This document shows, one piece after another, positions 22,673 through 34,937 of a stretch of 64,000 nucleotides of DNA (its first letter is position 1; each line of letters begins with the position of its first letter). The notes beneath the pieces are model-generated. The model was not told the origin of the DNA. It saw only the letters and a program-made list of their open reading frames with translations, and did not search any database. Made by a program: the position numbers and the translations under genes. This stretch comes from Diatrype stigma (taxonomy: Eukaryota; Ascomycota; Sordariomycetes; Xylariales; Diatrypaceae), in the NCBI GenBank assembly GCA_022225965.2, contig JAKJXP020000005.1, positions 186,001-250,000 on the forward strand. The letters are read 5' to 3'.

Positions 22673-25600
22673 GTCGTTTCCCTGCCGCCGACCAGCCTTG
22701 GAGGAACCCCTGCTAGCGCTGGGGAGCACGAACCAATTGACGGGCTGAAGCCCCCATCTCCCAACGGGCCGCTGCTGGCGCTAGTCTACTGAGCATATTT
22801 GAACCTCGAATCATCGAGCTGATCCGCCATTTTACCAAAGCGGCCCACCTTTCCGGCTGGCGCTACGATAGCGAGCCTGGCCTGCGACTTTCTTCTCGTA
22901 CCATGTCCCAGCTAAGGTTCTCTTCCCTCCTGCCTGCCTGCCATGCGCGCCATGATGTTACGTGGTACGGGCTGGGAATAAATATTCACGCCCGCTGTGC
23001 ACAATTCCTAATGTCGATCGGGACGGCAAGGTACTTTGGATTGGTACTCGAAGTGCCCTTGGTGCTTGAGCATGCCCTCGAGGATTCTCCACAATCTGGC
23101 CCTTGACAGAATACCTAGAATACCATGTGCAGATTGGAACCTGATGAAGGAAAATGACGCGGGAAGTGGCCCATAGTCTATGACAGAATTTGTTTTCTGA
23201 TCTATGAGCAGATCTGCATAGCCGGGTTTCTTGCTACCAGCCAGATCGAAACTACAAAACTACATGTTGGCCTAGCCATTTCGTCAATCCGACCTTGTTG
23301 AATCGTTGACCTTGCAGCCGGTAGTCGTGATGCTCTCATTAATCACGCAATGTACAAGCAAGTTAATGAGCTTCATTTCGGCTGGGGCCAATGGACGCGG
23401 GTTTTCTTATGGCAAGAATCTGTATGGACGGCTGCTTTGACGTGGGCTACCCAACCAGGCGTGTGCTAGAGCTCTTTTGGGTGCCCGAATCTCGATAGGC
23501 AGCTTGACGACCACATCCTCCTCAACCCCTGCATCGTTGGACAACCCCGGACTGGCCTGTGCTGAGAAGCTTGCCCGGGTTTTCACCACCAGACTATCGA
23601 GAAGGGGTTGAGGCACATAACCAAATACATACATACGTGAGCTGTTCCTCTCTCGTGGAGGTAGGTAAAAGGGGTTACGCAGAAGAAGCATGCAGGCTTC
23701 TACCAGAAGCATAACTACAGATGAACTGTCTGCACCAGCAGCGAAGGTTCATGTGCAGCTCGATAGTGCCAGCATGCAGGGGATTCATGGGCGGGGGGCC
23801 GGGAAGCTGCAAGTGTAAGCAGTGTAGCACTGTAGCTGGCAGAGAGGTGCTCAGCTACTCGAGCAAGTCGAGGTTGTGGGTTAGACTATACATAGCAGGT
23901 TGGCTATGTACCCACCGCATGTGCTCAAGGTGACACCCCTTGTGCTCTTCCGCTCTTTTCGTCCTACTGCTGAGGCGGGAAAAATACCCAACCTACCAAC
24001 TACTCCTAAGTAAGCACTCATCAGTGCTACGCTACCTCTTTTTTAGTCATAGGCTGTACATGCATCCAAGGACCGATACTACCCTACGACCCCTACCAGT
24101 TGATCCTCGTCACGGCTGCCGCATGTGCATCTGGACACCAAGAAGGGACGCCAGGAAAGGCTGGAAGAGCACATTGTTGACGTCGTGCTAATTAACCCCA
24201 ATTCTAAAATTAACCCAGTTACGATCCCTGCCATAACTAAATATGGTGGGCTAATTATGCCACATTTCTTTTCCCGTCCTTGGTATGCACGCACCACCAT
24301 CTACATCTCATTATTATGTACCTACGTACAATCCTGCCCGCAGGTCACCTCCGCAATGTTTGGTGGGCCCTTGAGCCCGTCGAGTCTTTTCATTGTTCGT
24401 AGCTTCGTCATCTGATCTGACAAGATTTCCTATGCCCTCGACTTGGAGATTCACCGTGCCACACAGTCAGTTAGTACGTACGAATTGTACTAGTAGCAGT
24501 AGATCAACTCGCTGTAAAACCAATCAACAAAGACGTTGAGCCGGTCTCGTGACGGACAGGTGAGAGGATCATCATAGCTACCTATCCGAACCCACGAGAT
24601 ATCTCCAGCGAAAGGAAGGACTGCCGGTTCGCATTGCTTTTCGTTATCACCTATCAATCAGTATCTTGTAATGCCAAGGGTTGCGACGAATCGGGCTGGG
24701 AAGAGGGTGTTTACTAAGATCCCCTGCCATAGCAACCCTAATGTCACTCACTATGTAAGCTTACCAAACCATCCGGGGTGCAGAGAAGCTCTTGTCAAGG
24801 TTGTTTCCCTTGGTGGTTGTCTTCAACATGCATGCATACGATGCATACGCATTCATTGGTAGATGGGTAGTGCATAGATAGGTACTATGTAGGTAGGTAA
24901 AGAGGAAGATGGGGGCTACCTTGGAGAGCAGCTCCTCACAACCTCTGGAGAGTCAGTGGAGACTCACCCATCGTCAAGGTTCTTTTTCAACAAGCAGGGG
25001 ATAGCAAAAGCCGGAAAGCTCCCTTGCTCAAGTCTCGGCTCGGTCAAGCGAGCAGTCCATGTCGATGCAGGGCATCGTCATCATCGCGGAAAAAGCAATC
25101 CCAATCTCAATCCCAACCCCAATCCCCCGGCTCCCCAATCCCAATCTCACGAGTTGAGTTAAAGTGATCTCACCTTTTCCAATGCATCCGTGAGCCCCTA
25201 TTGAGATGACCTTACTGCTTTGACAAATTCTTGTTTCTATCTATCGACTGGACCCTGGTCCGTCACAGTGACAAGTGGGGGGAGAGGGACCTAATGTTAA
25301 TACTATGTGTGTTAACTGAGCAACCCCTGCCTATAAACTATCGGATGGTGCCATTGCTGCAGAGTCGGCTATATTACATGCAGCCCCGAAATCTTTCCTG
25401 TCAATGTCAACCGTCTGCTAGTCCACCACCCCAGTTTCGCTCGCGGCGTGAAGGTTGCAACCCTCTTATGGATGGTCCGATTTCCTTCCTATCGTGCCGG
25501 CTGCCAATGACCTGAGGGGCCGTACATGTTTATACTTACATATGCACAGGCCTCGATGCTACCTCGTTGTCTAGCAGCTTAGTGCCGCATTGTTTTGCCC

Positions 25601-26069
25601 TCTATAAGTTCTCCTAAGAATCGCTATTATATCTTGTCCGAGGCCGTCATGATGGCAATGATTCCAGTACGCTTCCTCCAGGTGTCTTGAGCGGTAGGAA
25701 TCGTGCACACCGCTCCTAGCACAGCGGTTCGTATAATAACCCCGTCCCGGAGACTGAACACAATCAACGGGGACTCTGTGTAGCCTCAAAATCCCGAGTC
25801 TGAACCCTTGTCATGCATACATAATAAAGTCTAGTTAAAGAGCGTACATGAGGACAATGCCAATACCCGCCTCTTTTTTAGGGCCCAAGGCCGTCGTCGG
25901 CTGAATGATATATGACGAATCGGCTGCGTGCGCTCGGCATCGTCAAGCAAGGGCTGTACTTCGTACAACATGACCCATAAGATGCTTTATCAGCTATAGT
26001 GCTTGCTGTAGGAACTCCGCACGGAAAGCAGGAGTTTCTTTTGCTGCAGTAGCTAAGGGCAATGTTCAA

Positions 26070-26090
26070 GTGCATTGTGCATTGTGCATT
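26070..26090. repeat. 7-bp tandem repeat (GTGCATT, three units)
   Basis: Three exact units are followed by degenerate GTGCGTC and GTGCAAT. The unit shares GTGCATT with the 9-bp repeat at 22540. Confidence 0.85.
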
Positions 26091-27890
26091 GTGCGTCGTG
26101 CAATGTATGATGTGTAATGTGCGACCTCGATGTAACTTTCTTCTATTGGCGATATCTGAAGTCTAATCCGAAGATCCTACCGAAGAGAGCTCCAATCGTG
26201 TCCAATACAGATAGTGTAGTACGTGAATTACCTACAGTAGAAGCTCTAGCCTTCACGTTGCATTTGCTTTGCACAACTATCGTGCCGGCGTTACTACATA
26301 GGTGGCCTGGCATGGCATGGCATCGACGACCGGTGGCTAGGATCTAGGGAAGATCTCCGACTATATCCGATTTGGTAGGCTGCTAGATATGGGATACGGC
26401 TACTAGCTAGCCAATGTATATACGAGAAGAGAAGTACGAGAAGTAATGAGGCGGTTGAGCCGGTAACAATTACTACTAACTAACTAATTTCATGATCGCC
26501 TTGCATGCTAAGTTGATCCCGCCAGCCGCGCTGCATCGCATTGGTCTCGGCATAGCCAAATGCGAAATACCTTACCTAGCTTTGCTACTGCTACTAGTCA
26601 TCCCCAAGAAGGAAGTCTGGATTCGGGTTCTCCAGCAACCTATCCTCTGGAGAGCGATAGCGTTGGCGTTGAGCTCGCCGGATCACAGTCCTGTGACTCC
26701 CTTCTGGTAGTAGTAGTAATCCACACAAACGACCGCAAATGTGATCCACCGGCATGGCATTTTCATCCCCATCTCTCCATCTGACGACTTTCTGCCTGCC
26801 CGTAGGCCTGCCTCCCTTGAGATCCAGGATCACGACGTCTTCCTTCAGACGTGGGCCAAGGCCAAGGAAGAAAAGAAGAAAACTCTTCACCAGAGACCCG
26901 TCCTGACCCTCACGTGGACTCGCAGAATGTGAATCACTGTTGCGGTGTATGGCATTACTGCCCTACATTGGGCACCAGGGGTCTTGGGATATCCTTGCCA
27001 TCAGGTCAAGCGGGAGCGGGATCTACTGGGCACTACTGCGCTGCGCTGCGCATAGGTCGTAGGTCGTAGTAAGTAGAGTAGAGCTTGATTGACACTCGCG
27101 GCCATAGCCGTCAGCCATTCGCAGAGCTGGACCGAATCGTCGCAGGTAAGAAATTCCAAGGAAGCCAATCGTGAAAAAATGATGCCCGGCCGGCTCGGTC
27201 TATTGCGCGAGAGCTCTCCTCTACACCGCGCGATGGCGATGTCGATGACCGTTTAGGAAAGTGGGAATGCCTCACGAGAACCTCTTCCGGCGTCGCTATT
27301 GGCTTCGCCGGCTTCTCCTAGTTAGGCCGTGGGAGGCTTTAGTTTCTCCGACGCCACCCTGGACAAGGGGGGAGGAGAGCTTATACTATAGTGTCGAGCT
27401 CGAGGCACCAATGATATGCTCCCGCCTCATGCCACAAAGGAGAGCACAAGAGAGGGGTAGCATCTGGCCAGGGGCAAGGGGCCCTTGCTGATAAGAAGAT
27501 AATATCAAGCTCCCCGGTCCGGCACTCTCTCGACTCTTTACTGGAGTCAATGAGGATTTTCTGGGTTTTCTTGCCTGTCCCCGCCGCCCGTCTACCCGAT
27601 ATGACCCGCCCGCATAAACCCCCTTGCGACTATCATGGCATAGACCAGGCCCACTTTCCCGTCTCGGTCCACTACTGGGTACTTCGTGGGCAATCGCTTC
27701 GCAGGTTAGGCCTATCGTGGCTGCGTGGGTAAGTCATTCTTGGTCATTCAACTGTCGATAGGCCATCAAAGGCTTATTGCTCCGAGTTACTGCTCCTCCT
27801 CACTGTCAGCTTCACTCACGACAATTCCGGGCAAAGCACGAAGTGGAGGCTTGGAGAGCACAGCATCATGCTCCCGGTCACTAAATATGT

Positions 27891-27905
27891 CGCGCGCGCG
27901 CGCGC
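27891..27905. repeat. Alternating CG dinucleotide run
   Basis: Fifteen alternating C and G bases form a potential left-handed DNA segment in the gene-free region. Confidence 0.8.
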
Positions 27906-28487
27906 ATAGTTTAGGTACGAAGTAGTATCTGGGGGCGCTTCGTATGCAGTTTTGTCCTACCTAACTATCTGCTGTCTGCGTCTGTTAAGCGACACGATCA
28001 GCATAGCCTAAGCCCGAGGGGGAGTGTGAAGCTGCTGCTATACTTGGTAATGCAATGCACACATTCTACTATGTATGGCAGTCAGAGAGATCAGATCGTT
28101 TCCCCAGATGATGGAGCTGCAGTCAATTTTGCATCGGCTCCTCGTGAAAGCCACTAACGGCACGGAAGGAATCGGTGTGCCATTCCTCGAAGCCTTCCAC
28201 TGCTTGTTGGTAGGCACGCCATATAGTTATGTGCAATGTAGGTATGTGCAACATATGGACGTATAGAGAAGCTAGGCCCGTGGTGGCTCACTCGCTCACT
28301 CACTCGGTTGGTGCTACGACCCATGCTGCAGCTTGCGTATGTATGAGCGGGCTTCGTGGGATGCGGCCGTTACCTACCACGGCACGGTCAGTATACACGC
28401 GCACGGAGAGAAAGGAGAGAGAGAGGTGGTAGGGCAACGCAACGCAACGGGGCCCTGGCCCAGAATGACCCGGCGCTTAAGCCGACT

Positions 28488-28514
28488 ATTCCTGGGATTC
28501 CTGGGATTCCTGGG
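28488..28514. repeat. 9-bp tandem repeat (ATTCCTGGG, three units)
   Basis: Three exact copies lie about 720 bp upstream of the start codon of the SAM-PH gene. Confidence 0.85.
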
Positions 28515-29232
28515 GTCGTCTTCGAGGGAAGCGCGGCCAATCAGAGCTCTACCTCCCTTGTATGCCCTCCCCACGCCACGGCCAACCAGCCTCTCGCTTT
28601 CGCTCTCTTGACGCTGTGCTGCTAGCTAGTGTCCCTCTTCATGCTGGGCACGGGCAGTCCACAATGTGCTTCCAAGCCTGGACACATGCTATTCTTAGAA
28701 TCGTGTGGCCGCTGTAAGTGGTGCCCTACGCCTAGTTACCATGCCTACCATGCCCACCATGCCTACCTAGGGTCGGATCTGGGGTGCTGCGAATGCAGAG
28801 TGACAGGCTTAACTAGGTGATAGAGACAGAGGGTTGGGGGGACAGAGGCCCTGGTAGTAGGGACCAAACCAACATACCGTGATGAAACAAACCCACGCCT
28901 TCACCACGTTTTCCCTTCTCGATTGTTTCTTATGCTGGCTGCGACCCGAGCAATAGGGAACCTCTTCACTGTCTCACATGATACATATACCATCCGCGGG
29001 TGCCCGTCGAGTTGCGATATAGTTTTCTCCCCTTCTCCTTTTCGCAACTCGAAGCGGTCAATCGGCCACCCATAGCAAGAGCTTTTCCTTGGCGTCTGTT
29101 GTTTTCCTTCCATACGTATCTTATATCCCATATACCCCCAAATCTGGTGCTAGAAAGAGAGCAAGTAGCCGGCGACGGCATTGAACCCCCAAAAGCGCAT
29201 CTGCATGCCATAGTTTCCATTTGCTGTTCAAA

Positions 29233-32105
29233 ATGGTAAGTGGTCTTCCCAGCCTGATGGGGGTTGTGCTTGGGGTGTAGCAGTGGCTTGTGGTTATTTC
29301 CTGGGCATGTTCTGCCGGCGGGTTGCTTAACTAACCCCCCGTTGTCTGTAGTATACCCAATCGCTCAGGACGAGCGAGCATCAGCGCGCGGCGGAGATGC
29401 GCCAGAGGCCTCGTCATGAATCCTTCTTTGGCATGAAAGGCCGTGAGCCACGTCCCGACTCGGTGGCGACGGAGATCGTCGATACCGAATGGGACGAGGA
29501 GGACATCAGCGACATAGAAGACGACGAGCCGAACTCGCCCCGCGTGAGCCTGAACTCGTCTGACCAGCCTAGTATCACCACTCTCTCGTCGTACGATGAG
29601 GTACAGACGCCCAGGTCGAGCAGGGCTCGCGAGGCGTACCCGTTCGACCTGGACCCATTGAAGCCGGTCGTGGGCCCGAGAGGTCCTCATTTGTTCCGCT
29701 CTTCGACGACGTCGTCGTTCTCCAATGAGTACCAGGAGATCCTTTCCCTGTCGCCCATAACGCCCAAGGCGGCGCCACCGATTCCCTCGTCGGACCACGG
29801 GTTCCTGTACCCCATCACCCACGACCCGCTGCCACGGTCACGGACGAGCCCGTTCCAGTTCACGCACGAGAAGCTGGACCCGAGCGCGCTGTCGCTCTGG
29901 TCACCGGAGAAGGTCGCGCAGTGGATGCTCAATGCCGGCATTGAGCTGTCCGCCGCCGAGAAGTTCGTCGAGAACGACATCAATGGCGCTATCTTGATCA
30001 CGCTGAAGTTCGAGGACCTTAGGGAGCTCAGCATCCAGTCGTTTGGAGTGCGGACGAAGATATGGGACCAGATCCACACGCTGCGGGAGAGCAGACCGGC
30101 GTCACCCCGGCCCGATACCCCGATAGATGACGAGGAGAGCAAGGAGGTCAGAAGGGAACGAAGACGGATCGAGAAGGCTGAGAGAGCCGAGAAGGAGAGG
30201 GTCGGTGGGCAGGGACAGGGGCGCAGCCATAGTGTTAAGCGCTCCAGGAGCCAGAAGCCATCGCAGAGCCATGGCAACAGCAGCAACAGGGCATCGCCGT
30301 CTCACGAAGACATCATCTCGCCGCTCGAGTCGGTGTCGATCGTGGGGATCGAACAGATGATGCCCAAGCCGCACCACTGCTCCAAAGGCGAGAACTGCTC
30401 CAAGTATAAGCGGCAGCAGCGGATGATCGAGGCGTTCAAGCAGGACCACCCGTTCGTCGACATGGACAAGGGCGGGATCATCATGGTGGCCGGCGACCCG
30501 GGGAACCCGCAGACGGCGCACGCGCTCAACCGGCCGTCGTCGACCGAGGCGCTGCGGCCCGTGTCCGACGCCGTACCCTCGGTCGTCGCCTCGTCCGACG
30601 TCCTGGGTGGCGGCGGCGTCCCGCCCCTCCAGTACCTGCAAGAGGCCGTGCTGCGCAACGTGCAGAGCCGCGACCCCCAGGACAACGTCCGCCAGTTCCT
30701 CGACTTCCAGCACCAGCACGGCGAGGACGACACGAGCGAGGTCCCGCCTACGCCCCCCTTTGAGCTTTACCCTTCTACCTCGCAACAGCAGCAGCACCAC
30801 CACCAACAACAACAGCCACCACACGAGGGCCTACGTGCCCTCCCCAAGCTAGCGATCCCCGGCCAGTCCCCTTCTTCTTCGTCAGGTGGCCACCGGCTCT
30901 CACAGCAATTACAGCAGCAACGGCGGCCCTCCGCACCATCGACCACACCGCAGCCGCAACAGCAGCAGCAACAGCAGTTCTTCCCATACATGATGGAGCG
31001 GGCCGACCCGCGCTCGCCCGATCTGCAGACGCCCACAGCGGCGCCGTACCGGTTCGGCACGCCGTTCTCGGACATGGACGTGCCGGTGACGGCGGTGCCG
31101 CTGGGGCCGGTCGCGCGCGACGCCTCGCAGTCGGTGCCGCCGGACATGAGCTACCGGCCGGGCGTGGCGCTGGCGGCGGCGGCGGCCAACCCGGTACCTC
31201 GGTCCGTATCCCGGGCCTCGCGCCGCCCGTCCTTCCAGGTCCAGGTGATGGCGCCGCTCGAGGAGAACGTCATCGTGTCGCCTACCGGGCGGACGACGCC
31301 GAAACCGCGGGATTTCATCTCCACCGGCTCGCCTACCAAAGCGGCGGCGGCGGCATCCTCTCGGCCACAGCAGCACCAGCCATTACAGGCGCCGCCGCGC
31401 CCGCAGTACCCGTGGTCATCCACCTCCCTAGCAACCAAGGCCGGCGTCGGCGGTGCTGGTGCTAGTGTTGGCAATGCCGCGGCAGCCCCCGCAGCGGCCG
31501 CAGCGGCGACGGAGACGCAATACGGCGCCGACGGCATCGCGTACCAGGGCCCCGTGCGCAAGCGCAAGACGCGGATGCTGCGGCACGAGTGGCACGAGCA
31601 GTACGCGACGCTGCGGGGGACGCGGCTGGCGCTGCACGACCGGGCGGCGGCGGCGGCGGCGCGGTCCAACAGCCGCGCGCTCGAGTACATCGACGTGGAC
31701 GACTACGCCATCGCGTGCTCGTCGGTGTCGGGGGGCAGCAAGCTGAACGCCGCCTTCAAGGCCATGCACATCTCGCGGCACAAGCACTCCAACAGCGGCG
31801 GGGACGACTCGGTCGCCGCCTTCAGCTTCCAGCTGATCCCGCAGCAGCCCGTCGGCGGCGGCGTCGGCAGGCTGCGGAAGCGGGAGAGCAGCGGCGCGGC
31901 GGGCGTCGGTGTCGGCACGGGTCCGCTGACGGGCGGGCTGAACGGCAGCTTCGAGAACGCGGTGAACGGCACGGGCAAGACGCACCACTTCGCCGTCCGC
32001 AGCCGCGACGAGCGCATCGACTGGATGCGCGAGCTGATGCTGGCCAAGGCCCTCAAGCAGAAGGGCGAGGGCTTCGAGGTCAGCGTCAATGGCAACATGA
32101 TCTAG
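29233..32105 (+). CDS. SAM and PH domain protein
   Basis: Exons 29233-29235 and 29352-32105 give 918 residues. The first coding exon is only the ATG, followed directly by GTAAGT. The 116-nt intron has a TTAACTAACC branch site and a TGTAG acceptor, and exon 2 opens in frame as YTQSLRTSEHQRAAEMRQRPR. A fallback start is the internal Met at 29397. A SAM domain lies at about 176-247 (LWSPEKVAQWMLNAGIELS...FENDINGAILITLKFEDLRELSI). A basic linker, a Gln/Pro/Ser-rich disordered centre and a C-terminal PH domain follow (about 730-905, VRKRKTRMLRHEWHEQYATL to HFAVRSRDERIDWMRELM). The PH domain is interrupted by low-complexity inserts. SAM-PH proteins of filamentous fungi probably scaffold signalling at membranes; the partner is unknown. 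Confidence 0.88.
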
Positions 32106-33070
32106 ACTTTGCCTGGCTACCTGCCTGCTTACTTGTCTACCTCTCCCTACCTACCTGCCTACTTGCTTATTATAGAGCCTATTACTGTGTTCCGGGTTAG
32201 TCGTCCATCTACCTGCTGAGTTTTATACTCCGGGGAGATGTTTATTTAATTTGTGCAAAAGCCTTCGGGTGCTTCTCCCGTCTGTTTCCTTCTGTTATGA
32301 TGAGTCAATGAACGAATGGGTGGTTTGATTTGGTTGATTGAAAGATTGGTTGGGGATGATGAGATGATCGATGGTTTTGAAAAAGGAAAGCAGACTTGAT
32401 ATCCTCCTCATTTGTTACATTGCGGGTTCGTTGTACAGCAAGTAAGCAGGCAATGCTTCTTGGCCATGTCGAGAATCTCACACATGAGATTGCGTCTTTC
32501 CCTTTCCCTTCTCTTTATTTCTCATTGTGCCCATGGCTTTTGTTCCCAGGGGCTGAGCGACGTACCTTTGTTTCTGATTTATGAGACCGCAGGGTCTGGT
32601 TATGAACTTCATTAGATGGAATCTGGCACGCACCACACACATATATACCTACACACACCACTCTTTTTCATTATACTATGAATGATACCTGGGTGGCTAG
32701 TCGAATTAGTTTTAGGAGTTATTAGGAAAACAATGAAAATATTGCCAATGATTAGCTTGTATAGAGAACAAACATTGCTGGAAAGGCTTCTTCTTTACAC
32801 CCCGTCTGAGGTTGCCTATAGTAACGGCCCTGCATTTGTATCTCCCAAGGTTGGGGTTTACTGTCAAAGGGGAGGGGGTCGGCGGAAGGAACTCGGTTTA
32901 CCAAGCAATCATGACATATACCTAATGAAAACAAGACAATCCGAGTTAGTTGATAGATATATCGGCTATAGTTCATGGCAATACATGTATACCCCTATCC
33001 ATATGAGTTCAACGCCTCCCCTTTTCCCACCCCTAGTTACCATCAAGCCCGTTTCCACATGCTATGTAAG
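32106..33070. other. Convergent intergenic region, SAM-PH and MFS genes
   Basis: This 965-bp stretch between two 3' ends has a run of CTACCTGCCTACTT units at about 32115-32170, ACACAC at about 32630-32660, and AT-rich sequence. No gene was seen. Confidence 0.55.
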
Positions 33071-34937
33071 CTAAGCTTTAACGAACAGTTTCCTCCCCGT
33101 GATGACAAACCGCAGCGCCAGGACGAGCAGCGCTGTCGCCACGAAGAGGAACCCGGCAAACAGCTGGATCCCGAGGTAGCTCCCCGTAGCCCGCATGATG
33201 GCGCCGGCGATCGGGGCGCCGACGAGGGACCCGACCGCGTTGAACACGGACGACATGCCGAGCCGGGTGCCGATCCGGCTCAGGTCCCGCGTGAACGAGG
33301 TCAGCACCACGGCCGGCAGGGCCACGATGCCGCCGGAGAAGAACCCGAACGCGGCCGCGAACGCGACGTTGCCATTCCCCGTCCCAGCCCCCGCCCCCGT
33401 GCCTATCCAGCTCAGCACCGAGACGCCCGTCAGCAGCGCGCTGAGGAACAGCGCGTGCGCGGGGCCGATCCGCCCCGCCACGAACGACGGCGCGATGCGG
33501 CCCGGCACCGACGCCGCGTTGAGGATCGCGATCAGGTGCAGCGCGAGCGCAGGCCGGCCGTCGAGCCCGTGCGACAGCGCGTACGACTGCAGGTAGAAGA
33601 CCGGCGCGAAGAAGGCCAGCATGCTGAGCGCCATCGCCGCGCAGTAGAGCACGTAGGGCCGCTCGCGGAAGGCGTCCAGGTCGAGCAGGGAGCGCACATT
33701 CCTGCTGCTGCTGCTGCTGCTGCTGCTACCACCACCAGCGCCGCTGCTTCCGCCCCCGGGAGAGCTCGCAACGACGGCGGCGGCAGGGGCGGCGGCGGCG
33801 GCGGCGGTCGTGGCAATAGTCTCGGTGGTCGTCGTCGTGGTTAGGGCAGCGGCGATGACATGAGAAGTGATGGGCGGGTGGATATGGCGGCGCTTGCGCA
33901 GCACGGCGAGCGGCACGGCGAGGGTGGCCAGCGAGACGAAGCCCATGACGCGGGCGGCCCAGCCGAAGCCGACGCGCGGCTGCAGGCCCTGGAACAGGAG
34001 CGAGTAGACGACGCCGCCGAAGCTGCTCCCGGAGGTGACGAGCCCCAGCGCGAGCGCCTTGCGCCGGAGGAACCACTGCGGGATGATGGCGAGCGAGGGC
34101 ACGTACAGGCAGCCGGCGCCGATGCCGACGCAGACGGCTTGCGCCAGCACAACCTAGATTAGGCCATGACGCGGCGCGCCCTTCGAGTCAGCGCAAGTGC
34201 TATGCCAAAATTGTCTACCTCGATAGTCTAGGTATACTCGCAAGTTTTATCGCGCGCTTCAAAGGGTCTGTCTCGAACGAAGAAGGAGGCGGGAAGAAGG
34301 GGGGAGGGTCAAGAAAAGGGGAATGCGCCAAGCTTACTCACCTGCCAGTACTCGGTTGCGATGCTTGTTAACATCAGGCCGAGGGCCGTGAGTGACGCGC
34401 CCGTCCCCAGCAGCAGCCGCAGGTGCCCGGCGTCATACAGGGGCCCGCTGACGACGCCGACGACCAGAAGGAAGAAGGACTGCGTTGACCCGATCCAGGA
34501 GATCGCCGACTGCGACTTGTGGGAGAGCAGGTCTGCGGCGTAGTAGGTCTGGAACACGCCGAAGGTATTGATCATGCCCCTAATTAGTGGATGTGTATGT
34601 CCAGTCAGTCGGTTTGTTCGACCACTTCGTCAGAGGCGGGTGTTGGAGGTATACGAATGGGTAGATACGTAGTAGGCACATAAACAAGTAGCGAGGAAGA
34701 GATTATCAGGTTCTTGACATACCAGGTGTTGAAGTACAGCGCGAAAGAGCCGAGCACCTGAAGCCAAGCGACGAGTCCCTCCTCAGGGGGCGCCTTCTCC
34801 TCCTGCTCCTCCTCCTGGGGTACGGTAGCTGTAGTGTATTCTACCTTCTCTGCATTCTGCTCAGAGCTGTCGTCGCCCGAAACCCGTATTTCTTTCTCGG
34901 CGGAGGCAGCCGCTTCACTGCAACGAGAAACCAACAT
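33071..34937 (-). CDS. MFS transporter, monocarboxylate-porter-like (MCH family)
   Basis: Three minus-strand exons (34937-34723, 34579-34342, 34153-33071) give 511 residues. Introns have GTATGT and GTGAGT donors and restore FNTW-GMINTFGVFQTYY and EYWQ-VVLAQAVCVG. An acidic N-terminal tail (about 70 residues, EEEQEEKAPPEEG) precedes TM1 (LVAWLQVLGSFALYF). GVFQTYY and WIGSTQSFFL after TM1, and FLRRKALALGLVTSGSSFGG, are typical of fungal MCH proteins. The loop between TM6 and TM7 contains long Thr, Ala, Gly and Ser runs (including eight Ser at about 33701-33724 on the DNA). The second half ends in FVITGRKL. Substrates of fungal MCH proteins are mostly undefined; yeast Mch5 moves riboflavin. The first in-frame ATG is at 34937; an upstream exon cannot be excluded. 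Confidence 0.85.

Larger units (their letters stand above)
21021..29232. other. 8.2-kb gene-free divergent region upstream of the PRO1-like and SAM-PH genes
   Basis: I found no exon with coding bias or splice-consistent extension. The region is rich in short direct repeats: GTGAGG at about 21460-21500, TATCTCG at 22307, GTGCATTCA at 22540, GATCCCCTGCCC at 22637, GTGCATT at 26070 and ATTCCTGGG at 28488. There is also an alternating CG run at 27891. Base composition is mixed and shows no visible repeat-induced point mutation decay. It should hold long promoters or leaders of the two flanking genes, and possibly non-coding transcripts. Confidence 0.55.

Noticed and set aside
30102..30824. Minus-strand 240-codon frame over the SAM-PH gene
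   Set aside because: Antisense shadow in a GC-rich exon.
32975..33844. Plus-strand 289-codon frame over the MFS gene
   Set aside because: Antisense of the transporter's last exon, and dominated by Arg/Glu/His from GC-rich codons.
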